Of a DNA stretch of 64,000 nucleotides, positions 26,898-36,800 are shown piece after piece. This DNA comes from Vanilla planifolia (Eukaryota > Streptophyta > Magnoliopsida > Asparagales > Orchidaceae). The DNA is taken from assembly GCA_023846275.1 (NCBI GenBank), contig JAIUJO010000070.1, forward strand, positions 1,066,501 to 1,130,500. The letters are read 5' to 3'. The position numbers and the translations under genes were made by a program. Under the pieces are notes generated by a model, which saw only the letters and a list, made by a program, of their open reading frames with translations, was not told the DNA's origin and ran no database searches. Numbering within the stretch: position 1 is the first letter of the stretch; each line of letters begins with the position of its first letter.

Positions 26898-27013
26898 TTT
26901 ATGTCCACACTAGCATTATAGTATTAGATCTTGTTAGAACTGTCAAGTTAAGCATGCGTAGCTAATATAGTATTTGGATAGGTGACCTCCTGAGAAGTCT
27001 TTATGTTGCACAT
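26898..27013 (+). pseudogene. 5S rRNA-like copy 19, degenerate
   Basis: Keeps CAAGTTAAGCATGCGTAGC, TATTTGGATAGGTGACCTCC and TGAGAAGTCTTTATGTTGCA. The CCTCC of box C is unchanged here, whereas most other copies have CCTCT. Confidence 0.85.
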
Positions 27014-28250
27014 ATATTTTCATAGTATTCTTATTTCTAATGAACGACAATTGATTTTAATAATACATTATTATTAAAAAAACTAAACTATTATAAATAT
27101 TAAATACCTTTTTATTAATTATTTGTTGAAAAAAATTTAATAATATTATAATGAATTTAATATAATAATAAATATGATAAATCATTTGACATAATAATAT
27201 AATCGCTTTTATATAATTTAATAATAAGAAAAATAAATTACATTGATTATAATAAATTATTAATTTCTTTTTATAATAATATATATGGATGCTATGTTTA
27301 GAATATTTTATGTATGTTACATTATATATAAATAATTTTTTATACTAATTATAATATTTACTATTTGATTAAATTTTTAAATTTTTGTGTGAATAAAATA
27401 ATATTATATTAATAGCCTAAATATTCTCTAAATATTTTTAATATTCTAAAATAATAATACCCTTTAAAAAAATTTATATTTTATTATTATTAGATATTAT
27501 ATAAGGCTAAATTATTATATTTTATAGAATTTATTATTTTAATTAAGAATATGTTAATTTTATTTTGTTATTTCTCTCATATTTTTCTCTTATCCAAAAG
27601 TATCTCACGTTCACTCACTTTTATTTTTCTCTTATTATTATTTTCTTATTTGTTTATTCATTCTCTATCTATTAATTTTTTAGACTCTTTTTGCTCTAAA
27701 CTTCTTTGCAATCTTATTGTCTTTTTTATTTATTCTCTCTGTCTCCCAAATATTCTCTCTTTCATTTTGCTCTTCGTTAAATAGTCTCTCATCTCTCACT
27801 ATTATTATATTTCTCTCAAAATTACTCTTAACAATCTATGACTTTCTTTTACTCTTATAGAATAGTTATCTACACCTTCATATCTCTTTTTTAATTCATC
27901 AATTAATAATATTTAAGAAATCTCTAATACTACATAGTATAATATATAATATTTATAAAAGATATATTTTTTAATATTTATATTCGATACATAATTGAAT
28001 GTTTGATTTACATGAAGGATAACATAATGGATGAAAATGTTATGCATTAATGTTCATGTTATCAAAAAGAAACATTTGTGTATTTTTTTATGTATTTTAC
28101 AAAAATAAAATATTAATATTAAAATATTTTATTACAAATTAAATAAACATATAATTTATTTTAAAATTAAATTTGCTTAAAAAGTTTTAGAAATTGTTCA
28201 AATTCTACAAGATAGTATCACACAAATACAATTATTTGTCTTTTTCTTTT

Positions 28251-28369
28251 ATGTTTGACCAAACCCAAATTATAGGACTAGATTTTATTAAAACACCAAA
28301 GTTAGGCATGCTTGGGTGGGATTAGCTTATGGATTAGTAACCTCTTGAGAAGTCCTCATGTTAAACATA
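28251..28369 (+). pseudogene. 5S rRNA-like copy 20, degenerate
   Basis: Contains CACCAAAGTTAGGCATGCTT and GGGTGGGATTAG. Box C survives as AACCTCTTGAGAAGTCCTCA. Full length with no large indel. Confidence 0.85.
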
Positions 28370-29625
28370 TTTTTTATAGCATTGTTTTTTTAATTAACAA
28401 AAAATAATTTTACAACACGTTGATATTAAAAAAATTAATTATTAAAAACTATATCTAAAAATTACGATTTTAATAATTAATTATTTATTATAATTTTATA
28501 ACATTATTATCAATTTCATATAATAATAACTATGACACATCAAATTATATAATAAAATTTTAATTTTGCTTAATATTGAGAAAAAAACATGATCAACTAC
28601 AATAACTTATAATTAATTTATGTCTATAATAATGTATATACACTATGTATTAAATTTTTTAAATATTGTAATATTATGTTATCGAATATTAAAAAAAAAT
28701 TATATCATTATTATTAATTATGTTTTACATTTAATATATATGTTACATCATAAAAACGTAATTTATTAGAATAATTATAATATTTATTATTGAATATTTT
28801 TAATATTTTAAATAATATAAAATTAAAAATATATATTTTGTTATAATTAAGCTTTATATATGGCTTATTTATTATATATAATATATTTTATAATTTTAAT
28901 TATTATCATTTAATACTTATAAAATTATTTCTTTCACTTTATTATCTTTATGATAAGGTCTCTTAAATTCTCTCACTTCCTTCTCTCTCATATCATCATT
29001 CTTTTATTTTTCTCTTTATTGTCGATCCCCTTACGTTCTTCATGACCTCTTTCGCTATATCCTCTATTTTCTTATTTCTCTCTCTGTTTTAATTTTTTAT
29101 TTATTCTCTTTATCTCTTACATAATCTCTCTTTTCTTTTCTTTTTTATTAAACAACCCCAAATCTCTCTTCATTATTTTTTCTCTCTAGTTTTTTTATCA
29201 ATTTGTGACTTCCTCTTTGTTTCTCATAGAATAGTTATCTTCATTTGTAACATCTCTTTTTCAATCCATTAATTAAAAATATTTACTAAATAACCTATGT
29301 TGCAAATTGTGATATATAATATTTATGAAAATTTATATTATTTACTTAGATTTATTAGGTAATTTAAATTTGTATTTATAAGTATGATATCATAATCAAC
29401 ATAAACCTTATTTATTAATGTCTATATTGCCAAAAATAAAGCTTTGACTAATTTTTTATTTTTTATATATAAATAAAATATTGATAACAAATTATATTAT
29501 GACATATATAGCAAGAATAAAATTTTATAAATGTGCACATACTAGATAAGTTAGAAACATTTAGAAATTATTTATTATCTTTAACCTAATAGCCACACAA
29601 TTTTGTTTTTTTGTCCTTTGCGTGC

Positions 29626-29740
29626 ATGTGCAACGACACTAGTATCATATAACAAAATCTTATTAGAACTCTAAGGTGAAGCATTGTTGGACAAAAATTG
29701 CATAGGAATGAGTGACTTCATGAATATTCCTACATATTAT
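29626..29740 (+). pseudogene. 5S rRNA-like copy 21, degenerate
   Basis: 5' end ATGTGCAACGACACTAGTAT and TTATTAGAACTCTAAGGTGA are recognisable; the 3' half is weak (GAATGAGTGACTTCATGAA). Confidence 0.75.
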
Positions 29741-30037
29741 TTCATAGAATTCTATTTTTTAATTAAAAACAAATTATTTTTTTATAACATTGTAATGTTA
29801 AAGAATATAAATTATTATAAATAGTAGTTTATAATTACCATTTTAGTTAATTTTTTAACATTTAATTTATAAAAAATAACATTTCGTTTAATTTTTTATT
29901 AATTTATATGAATAAAATATTTATATTATAAGATGTGATATATATAGTAAACATATAAAAACATTTTAAATATACATTTACTAAATAATTTACTAGTATA
30001 ATAATCAAACAACTAGGATTTTTTATCTTTTACATGC

Positions 30038-30155
30038 ATTTTTTACAACACAAACACTATAGTATTGGATTTTATTAGAACTCCAAAGTAAAGAATGCTT
30101 TGGTAATAGTATTATGGGATGGCTGACATCTTTAGACGTCCCTATGTTGTACATA
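30038..30155 (+). pseudogene. 5S rRNA-like copy 22, degenerate
   Basis: Lies only 412 bp after the previous copy, because the far spacer and polypyrimidine block of that unit are gone. Shows TTATTAGAACTCCAAAGTAA, GTATTATGGGATGGCTGACA and ATGTTGTACATATTTTTTTC. Confidence 0.8.
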
Positions 30156-31790
30156 TTTTTTTCACTTTATTCCTTTTTTCAAAAGAATGTTAATTTATTT
30201 AAATAACATGTTATTATTAAAAATAAATTATTAAAAAAAGAGTATGTGACCACCATTTTAGTAATTAATTAATAAAAATAATTTTGTAAATTTATTATTA
30301 ATTTCATATAAAAATAAACTTTATACATCATAATATATAATAAAATAATAGATTTTATTTAATTTAATGATGTGTATAATAACTCGTAAATATTAAAATA
30401 AATGATAATTAATTTACTTTAATATTACCATATATATGTTGTAAGAGAATTTTTTAAACATAGTACCATTATATTTAGAATGTTAAAAATCTAAAATTAT
30501 ATGATTACTTTTTAATATTTATTATATTTATTATCTAAGTTACATCATATAGAGATAGCATATTAACATGGTTATAATATTTATTATTTACATTATTTTT
30601 AAAATTTTAAGTATGAACAAAATAATATCAAATTAACAATAAAAATATTCTCTAAAAAATATAACATTCTAAAATAATAATAAATCTCAAATAGTTTTCA
30701 TATTTTGTTAATATTAATTATTATATATTATTAATTTATTATATTTAATAAATATCATAAATTTAATTATTTAAATTAAACTTTTATTAAATTATATCTA
30801 TTTTTTTCTCTTTATCTTAATATCACTAATATTCTCTTAGTTCTTTCTCTCTCTTATTTTTATTCTTTTATTCATCTCTTCATTATCTATCTTCTCCTTT
30901 TTTTTGACATCTCTCACTTCTATTACTTTCTTCTTTTAATTTCACTCACTTTTACTTATTTATTTATTTTCCTTATCAACTCCATGTTCTATCTTTTCTT
31001 TTCCTCTTCAATAAATAATTTTTAATCTCTTTATTATCTTGTTCTCTATATTTTTGTCTTGTTAATTAGTGACGTTTTCTCTCATATAGAATAGTTATCT
31101 TCATCTCTATCATCTTTTTCCCAACTCATCAATGAAAGATATTTAACAAATCTCTTATTTTGTATAGTTTAATATATATTTTGTATAAAATATTAATATT
31201 TTTTACTTATATTTAATAAGTAATTTAAATTTTTTTTTATAAGTTTAATAACATAACGAATGAAAAATTTATATAATGTTTCCAAAAAAGTAATATTATT
31301 TTAATGACTATTATATATAATTTTTATTAAATTTTCTTTATATTTATTATCTATGTTATGTTGTGTTATGTATAGATAATATGTAAGCATAATTATAATA
31401 ATTATTATTTCCTTAATTTTAAAATTTTGAGTGTGAATAAAATAATGTCTGATTTAAGGTAAAAATATAATCTAAATATTAACAATATTTATGATAGATA
31501 TTATTTTTAAAATATTTTTATTATTAAGTAATTTAATTTTTTATTTAAAAAATTGTAATATAATTGATGAAATTCTTATCTATTAACATCAAAGTTATCT
31601 AAAATAATATTTTATGTAATTTCTTATTAATTTTATATAAATGAAATATTAATATTAGAAAATATTATGACATATATAATAAATATATAAAAATTTTGAA
31701 AAGTATATGAACTAAATAATTTAGAAAACTTTAGAAATAGTTCATTATCTTTAAGACAATAATGACAACTAGAATTTTTTACCTTTGCAT

Positions 31791-31909
31791 GGAAGTTTGA
31801 CCACACCAAGATTGTAGCACTTGATCTCATTTGAACTCTAAGTTATGGAGGCTTAAGCAACAGTATTGTTGGGATGGGTGACCTCTCAAGATGTTTTTCA
31901 ATTGCACAT
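31791..31909 (+). pseudogene. 5S rRNA-like copy 23, degenerate
   Basis: 5' half GACCACACCAAGATTGTAGC is good. The box C region TTGGGATGGGTGACCTCTCA is one of the least changed of the window; box A is altered to ATGGAGGCTTAAGC. Confidence 0.8.
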
Positions 31910-33228
31910 ACTTTTTCATAGCATTTGTTTTTCTAAACAACATCAATTAATTTTAATAAAATTTTACTATTAAAATATTAAATTACTAAAACATTTCTTA
32001 ATTAATATTTTTAGTAATTAGTTGTTAATAATAATTTCATAATATTATAATCAATTTCATATAATAAAAAATTTGACACATCATAAATAAAATAATAACT
32101 TTAATTTAATTTAATATTAAGAGAAATAAATTATATTAATTATAATAAATTATAGTTAATTTATGCTAATATTAGTTTATGTATATATGTTGTATAGAAT
32201 TTTTCAATGATCGTAACATTATATTACTCAATATTAAAAACTGTAAATTAGTACCATTATTGTTAAAAATTATTCATATTTATTATTATGTCACCTTATA
32301 TAAACATAACATATTAACATAATTATAAAAAAAAATTTTACATAACTTTAAATTTTTTAATTATTTAAAAAATATTAAATTCATAATAAATATATTATCT
32401 CAATAATTTTAATATTCTAAAATACTACTAAATATGAAATAAATCTTATATTTTATTTTTTAAAAAAATTATATATAATTAACTTGTTATATTTAATAAA
32501 TATTATAAGTTTCATTATTGACATTTAACTTTTATTGAATTATTTCTCATGTTTTCCTTTATCTTAATACCTCTAAAATTCTCTCACTTCCTTCTACCTT
32601 TTTTTTGTAATTATTTTATTTGACTCTACACTCTCTATCTCTTTATATTCTTTTTTGCCTCTCCCTCTTTTATACTTCTCTATTTTCTAAATTTTCATTA
32701 TTTTATTTTTTTTTATTTATTCTCTCTATCTCCTCCATATTCTATCTTTCCTTTTCTTCTTCTCTAAAACATCTCTAGTTAATCTCTAATATTTTGTTTC
32801 CTTTCTTTTTTTGTCTTATCAATTTGCGACTTCCTCTTTCTTATTGAATAGTTGTCCTTCTTTTTATCATATCATTTTTGACCCATTCATGAATAATTTT
32901 TAAAACATTTCTCAAGTTGTGTAGTTTAATATATAATATTTATAAAAACTATATATTATTTATTTATGAATTTTTATGTATTAAATTAATAACATGATTG
33001 TAGAAATCATATGTATTAATGACTACATTATTAAAAATAATAGTTTAAGTATTTTTTTATTAATTATATATAAATAAAGTATAGATATTGGAGTATATTT
33101 TTACATAAGTAATAAGCATAACATTTTTTTGAAAAATGCATATAACTTATAATTTAATAAAATTTAGAAATTATTCATTATCTTTAAGATGATAATCACA
33201 CAATTTCAATTTTTTATCTTTTGTAAGC

Positions 33229-33346
33229 ATGTTCAACCACACCTGTATCATAGCAGTTGATCTTATTAGAACTCCAAAGTGAAGCATAATTGGGCAAGAT
33301 TAGTTTTTTAATGAGTGACCTCTTAAAAAGTTCTCTTGTTGCACAA
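33229..33346 (+). pseudogene. 5S rRNA-like copy 24, degenerate
   Basis: Shows TTATTAGAACTCCAAAGTGA, TGGGCAAGATTAGT, GAGTGACCTCTTAAAAAGTT and TCTTGTTGCACA. No large indel. Confidence 0.8.
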
Positions 33347-34207
33347 ATTTTTCCATAGCATTTCTTTTTTAATAAATTACAATTAATTTTTATAACATTG
33401 TTAAATGAAAAAAATAAATATTATAACTTTTATTCTATAATTAATATTTAATATTAACTTTATAACACTATTATTGATTTCTTATAGTAATAAATATCAC
33501 ACATCATATAATATAATTAAGCAAAATATGTTATATCAATTATAAAAAATAGGAATTTATGTTTTATAATAATATATATGTTTGTATTAAATTTTTTAAT
33601 ATAAATGTCTTTCAAAATAAAAAATATTATTGAATGTTAAGGATTTAAAATTTAAATAATAGTCAAAATATTAGTCAAGTATTTTTAATATTATAAAATG
33701 ATGATAAAAAAATATTTTTTATATATTATTATTTTTAAATATTATATATCATTGAGCTTTTATATTTTATAAATATTATAAGTTATGTTATTAACATTTA
33801 ATTTTTATTTTATTATTTATCTCATTACATTTTATTTATCATAATGTTCCTCACATTCTTTGAGTTTCTTAACTTTCTTATTATCATTCTCTTCTTTGAA
33901 TCTTCATTTATTAGCATCTTATATTCTACCTTACTTTTCTCTCTCCCCTATATCCTTTTTACTTTCTCAATTCTCTCACCTTCACTTTTTAATATTTTTC
34001 TTTATATCTCGTTTATATTCTCTCTTTTTTTATCTTGATTGATAAGTCGTCTCTCCTCTCTTTTCAATATTATTTTTTTTTATTTCGTGCTTTCCAATCC
34101 ATCACTTTTTTTGTCTTATAAAAAGTTATCTATGTCTTTATTATCTCTTTCTAAGGGTTGATTATCATCAACACAAAAATCACACAATTATAATTTTTTT
34201 TGCATGC

Positions 34208-34322
34208 ATGTTCTACCGCACCTTTATAGCACTATATCACATTAGAACTCTAAAGATAAGTATGCTTGTGTGAGAATAGTATTAGGAAGGATGACTTTTT
34301 GAGAACTTCTCATGTTGCACAT
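34208..34322 (+). pseudogene. 5S rRNA-like copy 25, degenerate
   Basis: Shows CATTAGAACTCTAAAGATAA, GAATAGTATTAGGAAGGATG and CTCATGTTGCACATATTTTT. It follows the previous copy after only 979 bp because the leader between polypyrimidine block and 5S is shortened near 34155. Confidence 0.8.
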
Positions 34323-35450
34323 ATTTTTTCATAGTATCTTACTCTCTAATGAACGACAAGTAACTTTTAGAAAATATTAATATAAAAATATTAAGTTATT
34401 AAAAAAATAGCCTATAATTGTCATTTTAATAATTAATTATCAACAATAATTTAATCACATTATTATCTATTTTATATCATAAAAAATATGACTCATTATA
34501 TGATATAATAAAGTAATACCTTTAATTTATTTTAACATTAAGCAAAATATCGTATATCAATTATATTAAATTATAATTTATTTATGATTATAATATTATA
34601 TATATCTTATCTATAGAATGTTTTGAATATGTTAATATTTCATTATAGAATATAAAAAATCTAAAATTATAGCATTATAATTTAAACTTATTTATATTTA
34701 TCATCTATATTATTTTGTATGGGGATAACATATTAGAATAATTATAATATTTATTATTCAGTTTTTAATTTAAGAATGAATAAAATAATAATAAATTAAT
34801 TGTTAAATATTTTTAAATATTTATTATTTTTATTAGTAACTATTATATGTGATTAATTTATTATTTTTAATATTTATTATAAGTTTGATTATTAAAATTT
34901 AACTTTTATTAAATTTTTTCTCCTATTTTTTCTCTTTATCTCAATATCTATTTCATTCTCCATCTTCTTTTTCTCTTATATTATCATTTTTTTATTTATC
35001 TCATCATACTTTGTCTCCTAACATTTTTCTTCACTTCTCTCTCTCCTCTATCCTACTCTATTTTTTCTTTTCTCTCTTTCACTTATTTATTATCTCTATC
35101 TCTACAATATTGTCTCTTTTCTTTTCCTCTTCATTAAATTATCTCTAAACTCTCTCTATTATTTTTTTGGTATTTTACTCTTATCAATCTATGATTTTTT
35201 CTATCTCTAGTTGGATATTATTTTAACGACATAATCTCTTTTTAAATCCATGAGTTAAAAATTTTAAAGAAATCACTAATATTGCAAAGTTTAATACATA
35301 TTGTTTATGATAGGTATACATTTTTTATTTATATTTATTATATAAACTATTTTTTTAAAAGAACATATACTTGATAATTTAGAAACTTTTAAAATTTATA
35401 TGAATCTTTAAGATAATAATAACAATATTTTTTTTTTACCTTTTACATGC

Positions 35451-35565
35451 ATGTGTGTACCCATAAGCATTATTGCATTAGATCCTATTAGAACTCTATT
35501 TAAGCATGGTTGGGCAAGATTAGTATTAGGATGGGAGATCGCTTGAAAGTCCATAAGTTTCACAT
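35451..35565 (+). pseudogene. 5S rRNA-like copy 26, degenerate
   Basis: Good centre: GATCCTATTAGAACTC, TTTAAGCATGGTTGGGCAAG, ATTAGTATTAGGATGGGAGA. A few bases are missing before box A. Confidence 0.85.
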
Positions 35566-36709
35566 TTTCTTTCATGGCATTCTTTTTTCTAATGAATGAT
35601 AATAAATTTTTATACCACTATATTGTTTAACCAAATAAATTATTGTAAATAAGTAGTTTATAATTACTATTTTAATAACTAATTTTTAATAATAAATTTG
35701 TAATATCACAATCAATTAAATAATAATAAATATAGTTCGTCATGTGATATAATAAAAGAATAACTTCAATTGTGTTTAAAATTATAAAAAGAATTTTCTA
35801 AATATAAAAATAGTTTATTATCAAATGTTAGATATCTGAAATAATATTTAATTACTAGTTTAAATTATTTTTTAAAATATTTATAATAATATAAAATGTA
35901 ATAAAATTAAAATGTTTTTTTATATTTTACTATTATTAAATATTTTATATTATTAACCTACTATATTTTATAAATATTATAAGATTAAATATTAAAATTT
36001 AACTTTTATTTAATTTTTTCTCTGTTTATTATCAAATTGTCTCAATGTCTCACAAATTCTCTCACTTTCTTCACTATCTTATTTTCATTCTCTTATTTAT
36101 TTCCTTATTCATTGTCTTCATATATTATTGTTCACTTATCTCTCTCTTTTATCCTTCTCTATTATCTAATTTTTATCTCTTTAACTTTTTTATTTCTTTT
36201 CTTTATCTCTTCTATGTTCTGTTATTTTTTATTTTCTTTATTAAATCATCTCTCATCTCTCTTAATTATTTATTTTTTATTACTTTTATTTTCTTTATTA
36301 AATTATCTCTCATCTCTCTAAGAGAATTGCTATTCCTATCTTTCTTTTATTTTTTACTCTGTTAATTAATAATATTTATAAAATTTCTTATATTGTATAT
36401 TTTAATTTATAATATTTATGATAACTATTTATTTTATTATTTATATCTATTATTTAGTTTAATTTTTTTTAAAAGAATGAAAATAAAATAAAAGAAAATC
36501 TTATGTATTAATAACAGCATTATCAAAAAAAACTAATGTCATTTTTTATTAATTTAACGTATATATATAATATGGATATTATCATATATCATGACATGTA
36601 TCAAAACAACAATTTTTTTTAAAAGTATATATATAATTTAGGCAATTTTAGAAACCATTGATATCTTTAAAATATTAACCACACAACTATGATTGTGTCT
36701 TTTGCATGC

Positions 36710-36782
36710 ATGTGCAACCAAACTAGTTTTATAACACTAAAAATTAGAATGTAAAAGTTAACCATACTTGGGTAAGCAGTAT
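36710..36782 (+). pseudogene. 5S rRNA-like copy 27, cut by array junction
   Basis: Starts ATGTGCAACCAAACTAGTTT and reaches AAAAGTTAACCATACTTGGG, then changes within about 15 bases into the 410-bp satellite. It is the last unit of the array; the 3' third is absent. Confidence 0.75.
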
Positions 36783-36800
36783 AACATATTATAGAAGATC
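36775..36800. other. Junction between 5S array and 410-bp satellite
   Basis: The last 5S-like copy changes into a satellite monomer at about 36782. The satellite side (AACATATTATAGAAGAT) matches the interior of a monomer at about 49990. Both families are cut mid-unit, so this is an illegitimate recombination joint, with only 2-4 bases of possible shared sequence. Confidence 0.75.

Larger units (their letters stand above)
170..36360 (+). repeat. Recurrent polypyrimidine blocks of the 5S array
   Basis: About 25 blocks in which the + strand is almost only T and C for 220-370 bp. Approximate positions: 170-470, 2486-2790, 4800-5105, 5750-6075, 6400-6700, 10945-11215, 12185-12530, 13690-14025, 15120-15470, 16255-16620, 17455-17785, 18740-19060, 19810-20035, 20830-21165, 22150-22490, 23515-23790, 24805-25150, 26165-26525, 27550-27900, 28920-29265, 30780-31130, 32525-32885, 33800-34155, 34900-35250, 36000-36360. 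They are homologous to each other (shared words such as TTATCTCAATGTCTC and CTCTTATCAATCTATGACTT), not random low complexity. They create spurious Leu/Ser/Phe-rich reading frames. All lie on the 5S strand, 500-900 bp before the next 5S-like stretch. Confidence 0.85.
10098..36709 (+). repeat. Main diverged part of the 5S-derived array, spacers
   Basis: Between the 5S-like copies the spacers hold only A+T-rich shared sequence and the polypyrimidine blocks. Recurrent landmarks after each 5S stretch are a T run with CATAGCATTC, then TTAATAATAACTTTATA, a CATATGATATAATAAAATAA-like stretch and TTCTAAAATAATAATAAA before the pyrimidine block; before the next 5S come AAGTACATATACTTGATAAT-like and ATAATCACACAACTATGATT-like stretches. 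Irregular units: a 5S-less flank fragment at about 13385-13555, a fused unit at 29740-30038, and a shuffled spacer at about 31180-31560. No tRNA, protein gene or open frame longer than chance was found. Confidence 0.8.
1..36782 (+). repeat. 5S rDNA-derived tandem array, degenerate
   Basis: Stretches resembling the plant 5S rRNA gene recur on the + strand at 865, 1738, 3181, 4054, 5502, 10254, 11551, 12874, 14373, 15654, 16839, 18081, 19414, 20392, 21531, 22791, 24066, 25440, 26898, 28251, 29626, 30038, 31791, 33229, 34208, 35451 and 36710. Most spacings are 1.2-1.45 kb. The order within a unit is constant: 5S-like stretch, T run, A+T-rich spacer, polypyrimidine block, a second A+T-rich leader, next 5S-like stretch. 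Spacer sequence is shared from unit to unit, which makes this a tandem array and not scattered 5S-derived SINEs. No copy keeps a full intact 5S sequence, so the array is very probably silent. A spacer above 1 kb is long for plant 5S rDNA. A solo LTR interrupts the array at 6912-10092. Confidence 0.85.

Noticed and set aside
5862-36365. Many Leu/Ser/Phe-rich frames of 60-146 residues (for example 15210-15545, 16202-16642, 22179-22496, 36045-36365) that look like membrane proteins
   Set aside because: All lie in the polypyrimidine blocks, where T/C-only sequence lacks stop codons and yields hydrophobic residues. The same blocks in other units do not keep the frames.
865-36782. Functional 5S rRNA genes
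   Set aside because: Every copy has many changes or indels relative to the plant consensus, including in the internal promoter, so no active gene is called.
865-36782. 5S-derived SINE family
   Set aside because: The flanking spacers are homologous and collinear between copies and no poly(A) tails or target duplications flank the 5S-like parts, so a tandem array explains the data better.
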